Assembly: GCA_032027045.1 (NCBI GenBank)
Contig: JAVSMU010000001.1
Location: 2,182,039 to 2,246,038, forward strand
DNA length: 64,000 nucleotides
Source of the DNA: Truepera sp.
GTDB taxonomy: Bacteria > Deinococcota > Deinococci > Deinococcales > Trueperaceae
Reading direction: 5' to 3'
In this document: positions 26,591-35,219 of the stretch, in pieces
Layout: the number at the start of each line of letters is the position of its first letter
How positions within the stretch are numbered: position 1 is the stretch's first letter
Notes under the pieces: generated by a model
What the model was told of the DNA's origin: nothing
The model's database searches: none
What the model saw: the letters and a program-made list of their open reading frames with translations, nothing else
Position numbers and translations under genes: made by a program

Positions 26591-27733
26591 ATGGAGCAGA
26601 CCATCAACCGAGGACTCGACGGCGTCTACATAGACACTAGCGCCGTCTGCTTCATCGACGGAGCAAAGGGCCAACTGGTCTACCGTGGGTATGACATCAA
26701 CGAACTGGCGGACAAGGCCAGCTACGAGGAGGTCGTCTACCTGCTGTGGCACGGCTCGCTTCCGAACCGCGAGCAGTTGGAGACTTTCAAGGCCGACCTC
26801 GTGCCTCATTACGAGGTGCCGACGGCGATCTACGACATGTACCGCAACCTGCCACCGGGCCACTCGCCCATGCACGCTGTGCGCACCGCCGCTTCCATGC
26901 TCGGGTCGTACGACGAGGATCCCGACGACGTAGGCGACGCGAACGTGCGCCGCATCGGCTCCAAACTGCTCGCCCAGTTCCCGACCCTCACTGCGGCCTA
27001 CGAGCGCGTCAGGCGGGGCCTCGACCCGGTTCCCCCCCGGTCCGACCTCGGCCTTGCCGCCAACTTCCTCTACACCCTGAGCGGCGAGGTCCCTTCGGAG
27101 GCCGCGGCGCGCGTCATGGACGTGGCCCTGGTGCTCCACGCCGAGCACGGCTCGAACGCCAGCACCTTCGTGGCTCGCGCCACGGCGTCCACCCTCACCG
27201 ACGCCTACAGCGCGATCACGGCGGCAGTCGGCACGCTCAAGGGACCGCTGCATGGCGGCGCCAACACGGCCGTCATGAACGCGCTCGAGGGCATCGGCAG
27301 CGTCGAGGCCGTGGAGCGTTACGTCATGAGCATCCTCGCCAAGCCCGGCGGCCGCGTGATGGGCTTCGGGCACCGCGTCTACAAGGTGTTGGACCCCCGC
27401 GCCCAAGTGCTCAAGGAGGTCAGCCGCAAGCTGGCCGAGGAGTCGGGCGACTCTAAGTGGTTCGACATGAGCCTGGAGATGGAGCGCGTCATGGACCGCG
27501 AGATGACCCAGCGCGGCAAGCAGGTGAAGCCGAACGTCGACTTCTTCTCGGCGTCCGTCTACCGCATGCTCGGTTTCCCGAGCGACATGTACACGCCCAT
27601 CTTCGCCGTCGCTCGCATCTCCGGGTGGATGGCGCACCTGTACGAGCAGTACGCGGACAACCGCATCATGCGCCCGCGCCTCGCCTACTCCGGGCCCATG
27701 GGGCTCAAGTTCAAGCCCGTCGACGAGCGCTGA
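26591..27733 (+). CDS. gltA: Citrate synthase (type II-like, short form)
   Basis: 380 residues, the length of the Gram-positive/Thermus form. It condenses acetyl-CoA and oxaloacetate. Catalytic regions are visible: LKGPLHGGANTAVM (His), VMGFGHRVYKVLDPRA (His) and QVKPNVDFFSASVYRMLG (Asp). The 2-methylcitrate synthase alternative cannot be excluded by sequence alone. Start set by GGAGG 4 nt upstream. Its 3' end overlaps the convergent hydrolase gene by 23 bp. Confidence 0.94.
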   Translation: MEQTINRGLDGVYIDTSAVCFIDGAKGQLVYRGYDINELADKASYEEVVYLLWHGSLPNREQLETFKADLVPHYEVPTAIYDMYRNLPPGHSPMHAVRTAASMLGSYDEDPDDVGDANVRRIGSKLLAQFPTLTAAYERVRRGLDPVPPRSDLGLAANFLYTLSGEVPSEAAARVMDVALVLHAEHGSNASTFVARATASTLTDAYSAITAAVGTLKGPLHGGANTAVMNALEGIGSVEAVERYVMSILAKPGGRVMGFGHRVYKVLDPRAQVLKEVSRKLAEESGDSKWFDMSLEMERVMDREMTQRGKQVKPNVDFFSASVYRMLGFPSDMYTPIFAVARISGWMAHLYEQYADNRIMRPRLAYSGPMGLKFKPVDER

Positions 27734-28903
27734 GGCCCGCTAGCGCGCGCACCTCCAGCGACCGGACGAACTCCCCTAGCCACTGCGCGTACCGTGCGGG
27801 GTCGTGGTTCCACGCCTCCACGTGCTCCACGCCCGGCAACCGCAAGTAGGTGATGGGGGAACTGACGGCCGCCGCGAAGGCGTCGACCGCCCCGATGGGA
27901 ACCGTCGAGTCGTCCTCGCCGGCTATCAGCAGCACGGGGACTCCGATGCCCGGGGCCGAGGTCCGCTGCTCCAACCCGGCGAAGTCGACGCCCGTCCTGA
28001 TGCGCGCCACCAGCAGCGCGAGGCGCGCCAGGGCGCCCTGTAACGGCATGCCGGCCTTCCTCGCCCCCAGCTCGACCACCGCGGCCGGGCTCACGAGCGG
28101 CGAGTCGAGGACGACCGCGACCACCTCGGGCGCCGCCTCCGGCCAGCGCTCCAGCGCCTCGAGGGCAACGGCGCCTCCCATCGACAGCCCGTAGAGGATC
28201 ACGCGCTCGTGGCCGCGCCTGGCGAGTTCGAGCGCGCCAACCAGCGCGTCCTGCCACTCGCTGCCACCGTAGTGGTAGAGGCCGTCCGGGCTCTCGTCGC
28301 TGCCGTCGTGGTTGCGGTACGCGAGCGCCAGGACCGGCAGGCCCAGCTCGTTCAGCGCCTTGGTGAAACGCAGCGTCTCTATCAGCTCGCCCCGTCTCCG
28401 GCCATGCAGCAGCAGCACGGCGGTGCGCTGCTCGGCCGGAACGTACCAGGCGCGCAGTTCGCCGACGGGGCCCTCGAGCGTCAGGTCCTCGAACTCCAGG
28501 CCGAGGTCTGCCTTGGGGTCTTGCCGGTAGTAGAAGTTGTCGATCCGCGCCGGCGCTCCCGAGGTCGGCGCGGCGCCATGCAGCGTGGTGAGCGTGCGGG
28601 TGACCGTTCCGTCCCCCTCGGCGGTCGTTTCTCCCAGCGCCCCGTACCCTCCGTCCCACATGAGGGCGTAGGTGCCCTCCACGCGTGGGTTGGCGTGTTG
28701 TGCGGGGGTGTCCCCGGGCTCGGGGATGGTCACGGCGTAGGCGCCGCCGCCAAGGTCGCGGACGGCGGCCAGCTCGAACTCGGGTTCGAGTCCGTATGGC
28801 TTGGGCACGATGACGCGCCCGGACAGCACCCAGCCCACCCCCGCGACGATGACGGCGGCGAGGACCAGCAACGCGACGACCGACCACAGCAGCATCCTGG
28901 GCG

Positions 28904-28907
<4 letters not shown>
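27711..28907 (-). CDS. Membrane-anchored alpha/beta-hydrolase
   Basis: 398 residues. GTG 28907 is chosen because it overlaps the purA stop by 4 bp (GTGA); ATG 28895 is the alternative. One N-terminal helix (about 5-27) then a beta-rich region of about 150 residues and the hydrolase core: TAVLLLHGRR (oxyanion region), nucleophile elbow YGLSMGGAVALEAL, an Asp in LLIAGEDDSTVP and His in LPGVEHVEAW complete the triad. The substrate is unknown. It probably sits outside the cytoplasmic membrane, judged from the anchor. It overlaps the citrate synthase 3' end. Confidence 0.85.
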
Positions 28908-30115
<1,208 letters not shown>

Positions 30116-30225
30116 CGACCCTCCACTGCCGCCGCGTCATCACGTTGCCATAAGCGCGTCGACCGTGAGGCAGCGTACCAGGAGTACGTTCGGGCCGGGC
30201 TATGCCACCGCGTTGGGCCGCGGCG

Positions 30226-30266
30226 GTTACGGCTAGCGCGGGGCGGTGCCGTTACGGCTAGCGCGG
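30226..30266. repeat. Two copies of GTTACGGCTAGCGCGG, 25 bp apart
   Basis: Copies at 30226-30241 and 30251-30266, in the leader of the amidotransferase gene just before its ribosome site. Each copy contains the palindrome GCTAGC. Could be a small tandem duplication or an operator; nothing else supports a function. Confidence 0.5.
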
Positions 30267-30287
30267 CGCCCCGGCCAGGAGTACCCT

Positions 30288-31034
30288 GTGCGAATGCACG
30301 AGTCGAACAGGCCTCGCGTTCTCCTGAGCACGAGCACCAGCATCCGTTCCACGGGCCTCATGCGCGAGGACGCGCTGACCGGCCGTAACTACTCGCAGGC
30401 CGTGGTGGCCGCCGGGGGGCTGCCTTCGATGGTGGCCGTTCTCGACGAAAGGCTTGCGGGCGAGTACGCATCGATCAATGACGCCCTACTGCTGACCGGT
30501 GGCGTCGACGTCGACCCCGCCGCCTTCGGCGCTTACCCCGAGCCGGGCCTGGGCAGCGTGGACGAGCGGCGCGACGCCTTCGAGATTGCCCTTTACCGTG
30601 CCTTCCGCGCCCTACGCAAGCCCGTGCTCGGCGTGTGCCGCGGGCTCCAGGTGATCAACGTCGCGGAGGGTGGCACCCTTCACCAGCACATCCCGGCTCT
30701 GCCCCAGGCCTGGCAGCACGAGCAACGGGACCTGCGCGGGACGCCGCTTCACCCCGTGAAGCTGGAGCCCGGCAGCCGCCTGGCGAGCGCCTTCGGCACC
30801 ACCAGCGTGCGCACGAACAGCTACCACCACCAGGCGATAGACACGGTCGGCGCGGGCCTGAGGGCGGTGGCGCACGCCGGTGACGGCCTGGCCGAGGCCG
30901 TAGAGGAGCGTAGCGGTTCTTGGGTGTTGGCGGTGCAGTGGCACCCCGAGATGTCCTACCGCGAGCATCCCGAACACCTCGCGCCGTTCAACTTGCTGTT
31001 GGACGCCGTGGCGGTCATGAACGCCCTGGCCTGA
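30288..31034 (+). CDS. Class-I glutamine amidotransferase-like hydrolase (peptidase C26, PuuD-like)
   Basis: 248 residues from GTG 30288 (AGGAG ends 6 nt upstream); ATG 30294, 12 nt from the AGGAG, is the alternative. The nucleophile elbow is PVLGVCRGLQVINV (Cys), the oxyanion/LLTGGVDVDPA region precedes it, and the His-Glu pair is in VQWHPEMSY. C26 enzymes hydrolyse gamma-glutamyl compounds such as gamma-glutamyl-GABA. No polyamine genes are nearby to support that pathway. Confidence 0.9.
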   Translation: MRMHESNRPRVLLSTSTSIRSTGLMREDALTGRNYSQAVVAAGGLPSMVAVLDERLAGEYASINDALLLTGGVDVDPAAFGAYPEPGLGSVDERRDAFEIALYRAFRALRKPVLGVCRGLQVINVAEGGTLHQHIPALPQAWQHEQRDLRGTPLHPVKLEPGSRLASAFGTTSVRTNSYHHQAIDTVGAGLRAVAHAGDGLAEAVEERSGSWVLAVQWHPEMSYREHPEHLAPFNLLLDAVAVMNALA

Positions 31035-31137
31035 ACCCGGGACAACCAAGGTTCCACCGCGCGAAGGTCAGGGCTGCCTGCCCTACCGCGCCGAGGAAGC
31101 GTGGCAGTCAGGTCCCCGCGCTCAACCCGGGCGGCCG

Positions 31138-31737
31138 CTACGTCCCCAGGCGCTGAGAGTGTGTTGCCGCCCGCCAGTCCACGCGCGAAACGAGGTCACG
31201 GACGATCGTCTCCAGTGCCCGCCGGTCCTCGATGTCGAAGTTCGCCGGCTGAGCGCTGTCCAGGTCGAGCACGCCCACTACTTCCCCGCCACTTACGATA
31301 GGAACCACGATCTCGGAACGCGAGCGGGCGTCGCACGCGATGTGACCAGGAAACTCCCGCACGTCCGGCACCACCTGCGTTCGGCGTTCGACGACCGCCG
31401 CCCCACACACCCCGCGCCCCACCTTGATGCGCACACAGGCGGGGCGCCCTTGGAACGGCCCGAGGACGAGCTCGCCGTCCTTCATGAGGTAGAAACCGGC
31501 CCAGTTGAGGTTCGGTACGTGATCAAAGATCGCGGCGGCGGCGTTCGCCAGGTTCGCCAACCAATCGGGTTCGCCGTCCGTGAGGGCGTGCACGTAGCCA
31601 CGCAACGTGACGTAACGCTCGGTCTTGGTTGCGCCCGGGGCCGACGGGGCAACGTACCCGACCTCCGTGTCCGAGGTGGCGACGCTGTCGCGGTCGCAGT
31701 CGGGTGCGCTTTCGAGGCCGCCCGCTGCGCCGCTCAT
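31138..31737 (-). CDS. msrC: Free-methionine-(R)-sulfoxide reductase (GAF domain)
   Basis: 199 residues with an unusual 40-residue N-terminal extension before the GAF core. It reduces free Met-R-sulfoxide. Family blocks LNWAGFYL, LVLGPFQGRPACVRI, GVCGAAV and FPGHIACDARSRSEIVVPIV carry the three conserved cysteines Cys101, Cys111 and Cys135. The ATG at 31737 is overlapped by the TGA of a 27-codon ORF (ATGA), and a 26-bp duplication sits across this start, so the true N-terminus is uncertain. Confidence 0.9.
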   Translation of the reverse strand: MSGAAGGLESAPDCDRDSVATSDTEVGYVAPSAPGATKTERYVTLRGYVHALTDGEPDWLANLANAAAAIFDHVPNLNWAGFYLMKDGELVLGPFQGRPACVRIKVGRGVCGAAVVERRTQVVPDVREFPGHIACDARSRSEIVVPIVSGGEVVGVLDLDSAQPANFDIEDRRALETIVRDLVSRVDWRAATHSQRLGT

Positions 31738-31774
31738 CGCGCCGCCGTCGTGGGGGCGCTCATCGCGCCGCCGT
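31732..31774. repeat. 26-bp duplication across the msrC start
   Basis: The 17-bp word GCTCATCGCGCCGCCGT occurs at 31732-31748 and 31758-31774. On the minus strand each copy supplies an ATGAGC start-like sequence; because the unit is 26 bp, the two copies lie in different reading frames. Confidence 0.6.
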
Positions 31775-31817
31775 TGGCGTCGGGGTTGCGGCCGGCCGTT
31801 TCCAGGTCACGCGACAT
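31734..31817 (-). CDS. 27-codon upstream ORF overlapping the msrC start
   Basis: Reads MSRDLETAGRNPDANGGAMS then APTTAAR; the TGA overlaps the msrC ATG by 4 bp. Its ATG is 7 nt after TAACCT, a leaderless-type spacing. It may deliver ribosomes to msrC, or it may be the original N-terminus put out of frame by the 26-bp duplication. Confidence 0.4.
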   Translation of the reverse strand: MSRDLETAGRNPDANGGAMSAPTTAAR

Positions 31818-31824
31818 GCGCTAG

Positions 31825-31830
31825 AGGTTA
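31825..31830 (-). promoter_or_regulatory. -10 box upstream of msrC
   Basis: TAACCT on the minus strand, 7 nt before the upstream ORF ATG at 31817. Confidence 0.45.
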
Positions 31831-31901
31831 CAACTTCGGCCGCTCCAAGACGCGACCAGAGCTGACGACGGGGCGGCATATGCAGGTGCGGTGAGGCCGC
31901 C

Positions 31902-32336
31902 TCAGCTCGGCGCCTTGTTCCCGGCGAAGAAGACCATCCAATGGATCCCGTAGCGGTCCTGCAGGCTGGCGTACAGCTCGGCGAACCCCGTCTCGCCCAG
32001 TGGTTCGGTCACGCGCTCGGCGCCGTCGCTCAGGCGCTCGAATACCTGCCGCGCCTCCGCTGCGCTCTCCGCCCCGATCATCACGTGCGTGGCGTTGCCG
32101 AAGGTGACACCCCCACGTTGCTCGGGCACGTCGCTGGCCATGAGCAACCCGCCACCTGGTAGCTGGAGGGACGCGTGCATGCTGAGGCCGCCTTCGGCCT
32201 CGGACAAGCCGGCAGTTCCCCCCGGGAAGTCCGCGAACCGGACCACATCCACCTTGCCACCAAAGACCGTCTGATAGAACCTGATGGCCTCTTCGGCCTT
32301 ACCTGCGAAGTTGAAATAAGGATCGAACCTTGCCAT
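31902..32336 (-). CDS. VOC-superfamily protein (PhnB/glyoxalase-like)
   Basis: 144 residues. The start ARFDPYFNFAGKAEEAIRFY then FGGKVDVV and the end YGIHWMVFF are typical of the PhnB/3-demethylubiquinone-methyltransferase-like VOC group. These proteins have paired beta-alpha-beta-beta-beta units; most have no assigned activity. Start supported by GAAGGAAGCGAGGA upstream. Single gene. Confidence 0.88.
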   Translation of the reverse strand: MARFDPYFNFAGKAEEAIRFYQTVFGGKVDVVRFADFPGGTAGLSEAEGGLSMHASLQLPGGGLLMASDVPEQRGGVTFGNATHVMIGAESAAEARQVFERLSDGAERVTEPLGETGFAELYASLQDRYGIHWMVFFAGNKAPS

Positions 32337-32476
32337 GAGAAATCCTCGCTTCCTTCTTGCTCGCGTCGCCCCCCGGGGAAGATCGACCGGTCGATGGTAA
32401 GGGGCCTCGGGCCGCCCGTCAGTGAGCCTGGTCGGATCGGTTGCCGCCCTGCCGTATACGAAGCCACGCCACCTGT

Positions 32477-32482
32477 TAGACT
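32477..32482 (+). promoter_or_regulatory. -10 box of the aroF-tyrA leader
   Basis: TAGACT preceded by TGT (extended -10), 7 nt before ATG 32490. It places the transcription start at or next to the first mini-ORF and gives a leader of about 260 nt before aroF. Confidence 0.55.
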
Positions 32483-32489
32483 CTGCGCC

Positions 32490-32534
32490 ATGAATCTCGC
32501 TATCCGGAGGTGGTGCCGTGGACGATGGCTATGA
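32490..32534 (+). CDS. 14-codon leader peptide with two Trp (aroF-tyrA leader, first)
   Basis: Reads MNLAIRRWCRGRWL and stop, with Trp at 8 and 13. The ATG is 7 nt after the TAGACT box, the spacing of leaderless genes in this window, so it would be read from the mRNA 5' end. It overlaps the following Tyr-rich ORF in another frame and contains that ORF's ribosome site. A Trp-sensing function is an inference; two Trp in 14 codons is more than expected by chance. Confidence 0.5.
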   Translation: MNLAIRRWCRGRWL

Positions 32535-32589
32535 CTATAGCTACGCGTATCAGCTCGCCCGACCCTCCGTAGACGGCGGCAGCGCCTAG
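32518..32589 (+). CDS. 23-codon Tyr-rich leader peptide (aroF-tyrA leader, second)
   Basis: Reads (V/M)DDGYDYSYAYQLARPSVDGG then SA and stop TAG. Four Tyr codons fall in seven (positions 5, 7, 9 and 11), three of them TAT, a rare codon in this GC-rich DNA. GGAGG at 32506-32510 is 7 nt before the GTG, one of the better ribosome sites in the window. It lies 160 nt ahead of DAHP synthase, followed by an ACT-domain prephenate dehydrogenase, both Tyr-pathway genes. This fits a leader peptide that stalls ribosomes when Tyr-tRNA is scarce. Confidence 0.7.
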   Translation: MDDGYDYSYAYQLARPSVDGGSA

Positions 32590-32748
32590 GTTCAACGCCG
32601 GGGCGCCCTCACTTACACGCAGCAAGCCTCCGGTCGTTGGTGGCCCACGCCGCACCAAGCGGCCCGCCGGCCCAGCGGTCCGGTCCCACGCGGTGCACCG
32701 TCGACCGCACCCCACATAGCGCCCCAAGGCGCAGCCAGGAGTTGCCCC
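32590..32748 (+). promoter_or_regulatory. Candidate attenuator region between the leader peptides and aroF
   Basis: GGGGCGC at 32600-32606, 11 nt after the Tyr-leader stop, is fully complementary to GCGCCCC at 32719-32725. The latter can instead fold locally as GCGCC-CCAA-GGCGC (32719-32732), ending 4 nt before the aroF ribosome site AGGAG (32737-32741). TTGGTG (32637-32642) pairs with CACCAA (32653-32658), and GCACC/GGTGC words at 32652, 32692 and 32707 allow alternative pairings. No T-run follows, so control of translation or Rho-type termination fits better than a classical terminator. GC-rich complementarity by chance is a real alternative. Confidence 0.4.
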
Positions 32749-33780
32749 ATGGTCATCGTCATGGCCAAGAACGCCCCCACCGAAGTCCTAGACCGTGTGT
32801 TGAGCGAGGTGAAGTCGCTCGGCTTCACCCCGCACGTAAGCGAGGGCGAGTCGCGCACCCTCATAGGCGCCATCGGCCCCGCTCCCACGGAGGAAGTGCG
32901 CGAACACCTGGCCGCGATGCCGGGAGTCGACACCGTCATGCGCATCACGCAGCCCTACAAGCTGGCGTCACGCGAGTTCCGACACGACGATTCGAAGGTC
33001 ACGATCGGCAGGCCAGGGCAGGGTCAGGTCGAGACCGGCAACGGGAACTTCGTGGTGGCCGCCGGCCCGTGCGGCGTGGAGAGCGCCGAGCAGCTCCAGA
33101 ACGCTGCGGCCATCGTCAAGAAACACGGCGGCACCGTGCTGCGCGGCGGCGCCTACAAACCGCGCACGAGCCCGTACTCCTTCCAGGGCCTTGGCGCGGA
33201 GGGTCTCAGGATCCTCGAGGAGGCCCGCGCGGCCACCGGCCTACCCATCGTCACCGAGGTCACTGCGCCCGAACTCGTCGAGTCGGTGGCCGCCAGCGCC
33301 GACATGCTCCAGATCGGCGCACGCAACACGCAGAACTTCGCCCTGCTCGCCGAGGTCGGCAAGTCGGGCAAGCCGGTGCTCTTCAAGCGCGGCATGAGCA
33401 CGTCCATCAGCGAGTTCCTGCAAGCGGCCGAGTACGTCCTAAGCCAGGGCAACCCCAACGTCATCCTGTGCGAGCGCGGCATCCGCACCTTCGAGACGAG
33501 CACCCGCTTCACCCTCGACGTCAGCGCCGTGCCCGTCCTCAAGGAGCTGTCTCACCTGCCGGTGTGGGTGGATCCGAGCCACGCCGCCGGCCGCCGGGCC
33601 CTCGTGCCGTCGCTGGCCCTGGCCGGCGCCGCCGCCGGGGCGGACGGCCTCATCATCGAGGTGCATGCCAAGCCGGAAGAGGCGAAGTCCGACGCCGCCC
33701 AGCAGCTGAACGACGCGGAGTTCGGGCAGCTGATGGCGCGCCTGCGCGGGGTGGTCGCCGCGCTCGGCAAGGCCCTGTAG
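32749..33780 (+). CDS. aroF: 3-deoxy-7-phosphoheptulonate (DAHP) synthase, type I-beta
   Basis: 343 residues from ATG 32749 with AGGAG 7 nt upstream. It condenses PEP and erythrose-4-phosphate, the first step to aromatic amino acids. The N-terminal 85 residues form a ferredoxin-like regulatory domain ([20 protein letters not shown]) as in Thermotoga/Thermus-type enzymes that bind Tyr or Phe. The barrel shows [52 protein letters not shown] and [13 protein letters not shown]. The tyrA gene follows 3 bp later. Expression is probably controlled through the upstream leader peptides. Confidence 0.96.
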   Translation: MVIVMAKNAPTEVLDRVLSEVKSLGFTPHVSEGESRTLIGAIGPAPTEEVREHLAAMPGVDTVMRITQPYKLASREFRHDDSKVTIGRPGQGQVETGNGNFVVAAGPCGVESAEQLQNAAAIVKKHGGTVLRGGAYKPRTSPYSFQGLGAEGLRILEEARAATGLPIVTEVTAPELVESVAASADMLQIGARNTQNFALLAEVGKSGKPVLFKRGMSTSISEFLQAAEYVLSQGNPNVILCERGIRTFETSTRFTLDVSAVPVLKELSHLPVWVDPSHAAGRRALVPSLALAGAAAGADGLIIEVHAKPEEAKSDAAQQLNDAEFGQLMARLRGVVAALGKAL

Positions 33781-33783
33781 GCC

Positions 33784-34881
33784 GTGCGCCCGAGGGCGAT
33801 GTTCCGCACCGTCGTCGTCGCCGGCGTGGGGCTCATCGGGGGTTCGGTGGCGCTGGGCACCCGGCAGCGGTTCCTGGCAGACAAGGTCATAGGCTACGAC
33901 CGCGACCCGGGGGTGCTGGACGCCGCCCGCGGCCTGGGCGCCATCGACGAGGCGCAGCTGGCGGAGGGCCCCTGGCTCGAGGAGGTCGACCTGCTCGTCC
34001 TCGCGGCACCCGCGCGCTCCGTCGTCGCGCTCGGTGCTCAGCTCCGGGGCCACCTGAGGCCCGACGCCGTCGTCACGGACGTGGCCAGCGTGAAGGGCGC
34101 CGTCGTCGACGGCATGCGCGCGCCGCGCTTCGTGGGTGGCCACCCCATGGCCGGCAGCGAGCGCGGCGGGATCCTCAACGCCGACGCGGCACTGCTCGAG
34201 AACGCCGTGTGGGCGCTCACGCCCGAGGAGGGCGTAACGGACCCGGCGGCGCTGTCCCTCGTGAGGGCCTTCGTCGAGGGGCTCGGGGCCCGGCCCATCG
34301 AGGTGAGTCCCGCCCAGCACGACCGCCTGGTTGCCACCGTCAGCCACCTTCCCTACCTGGCCGCGGTGGCGCTGACCGCGCTGGTGGACGAGGGCGAGGA
34401 GCGCTCGCTGATGATGCTGTTGGCCGCGGGCGGCTTCCGCGACCTCACCCGCGTCGCTAGCGGTGACCCGGTCATGAGCCGCGACATGGTGGCGGGCAAC
34501 CGTGAGGCGGTGCGCGGCGCGTTGAGCGCTTATCGCCATCAGCTGGAGCACCTGGACGCGCTGCTCGACGACCCGGACTTCCTGCTGGCTGCCGGCGAGG
34601 CCGCCAAGCGGACGCGCGATGGCATCCCCATCGTGCGCCGTGGCCTGCTGCCCGCCCGGCACGAGGTGGTCCTCGCCGTACCCGACAGGCCCGGCGAGCT
34701 GGCCCGCATCACCAACGCGTTGGGCGACGCCAACGTCAACGTCAAGGACATCGAGGTGTTGAGCATCCGCGAGGCGGGCGGCGCCATCCGGCTGGCGTTC
34801 GAGACCGCCGACGAGCTGGTGCGCGGCGCCGCGTCCTTGCGCGCAGCGGGGTACGAGGTCCGCAGTCGGAACGGCGGCTAG
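33784..34881 (+). CDS. tyrA: Prephenate dehydrogenase with C-terminal ACT domain
   Basis: 365 residues from GTG 33784. It oxidises prephenate to 4-hydroxyphenylpyruvate for Tyr synthesis. The NAD motif [28 protein letters not shown] and [15 protein letters not shown] are conserved; the last 75 residues ([20 protein letters not shown] then [12 protein letters not shown]) are an ACT domain, which in this family gives Tyr feedback. Operon with aroF; together they commit carbon to Tyr, which matches the Tyr-rich leader. Confidence 0.95.
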   Translation: MRPRAMFRTVVVAGVGLIGGSVALGTRQRFLADKVIGYDRDPGVLDAARGLGAIDEAQLAEGPWLEEVDLLVLAAPARSVVALGAQLRGHLRPDAVVTDVASVKGAVVDGMRAPRFVGGHPMAGSERGGILNADAALLENAVWALTPEEGVTDPAALSLVRAFVEGLGARPIEVSPAQHDRLVATVSHLPYLAAVALTALVDEGEERSLMMLLAAGGFRDLTRVASGDPVMSRDMVAGNREAVRGALSAYRHQLEHLDALLDDPDFLLAAGEAAKRTRDGIPIVRRGLLPARHEVVLAVPDRPGELARITNALGDANVNVKDIEVLSIREAGGAIRLAFETADELVRGAASLRAAGYEVRSRNGG

Positions 34882-34938
34882 CGGGCCCGGCTTCTCGCGC
34901 CAAGGGACGGCCCCTGAACAACGGCCAAGGTGCCGGTT

Positions 34939-34944
34939 TATCGT
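34939..34944 (+). promoter_or_regulatory. Possible leaderless -10 box of the 77-aa gene
   Basis: TATCGT, 8 nt before ATG 34953. Confidence 0.35.
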
Positions 34945-34952
34945 CGGGGCGG

Positions 34953-35186
34953 ATGTCACGCACGGAACTCTCCACCCTTGCCGTCACGCGCGCGGCCACC
35001 TACCTGGACCGCCTGCGGCCGGGGTGGCGCGAGTCGGGCCTGCCCCCGGCCGAGCTGACGCGGCTGTTGGAGTTGTGGTACCTGCGGACGCGCTTCGCCT
35101 ACCGCGTGCCCCTCGAGGAGGTGGTGGCCGCGCTCCTGGCCGCGGCGGACACGGAGCCTCCCGAGGGCCCCGGGCGCCAGGGGTAA
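34953..35186 (+). CDS. Small helical protein of unknown function
   Basis: 77 residues, MSRTELSTLAVTRAATYLDR and then LELWYLRTRFAYRVPLEEVV; mostly amphipathic helix, soluble, no recognised family. It has a leaderless-type start and lies 71 bp after tyrA on the same strand. Codon use matches the neighbours, which supports a real gene, but nothing indicates a function. Confidence 0.5.
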   Translation: MSRTELSTLAVTRAATYLDRLRPGWRESGLPPAELTRLLELWYLRTRFAYRVPLEEVVAALLAAADTEPPEGPGRQG

Positions 35187-35219
35187 CGCGCCAGGGGTAG
35201 CGCCCGCGGCTCAAGCCAC

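Noticed and set aside
30226-30266. Tandem GCTAGC-containing repeat as a riboswitch
   Set aside because: No known riboswitch core or extended pairing; it looks like a simple 25-bp duplication.
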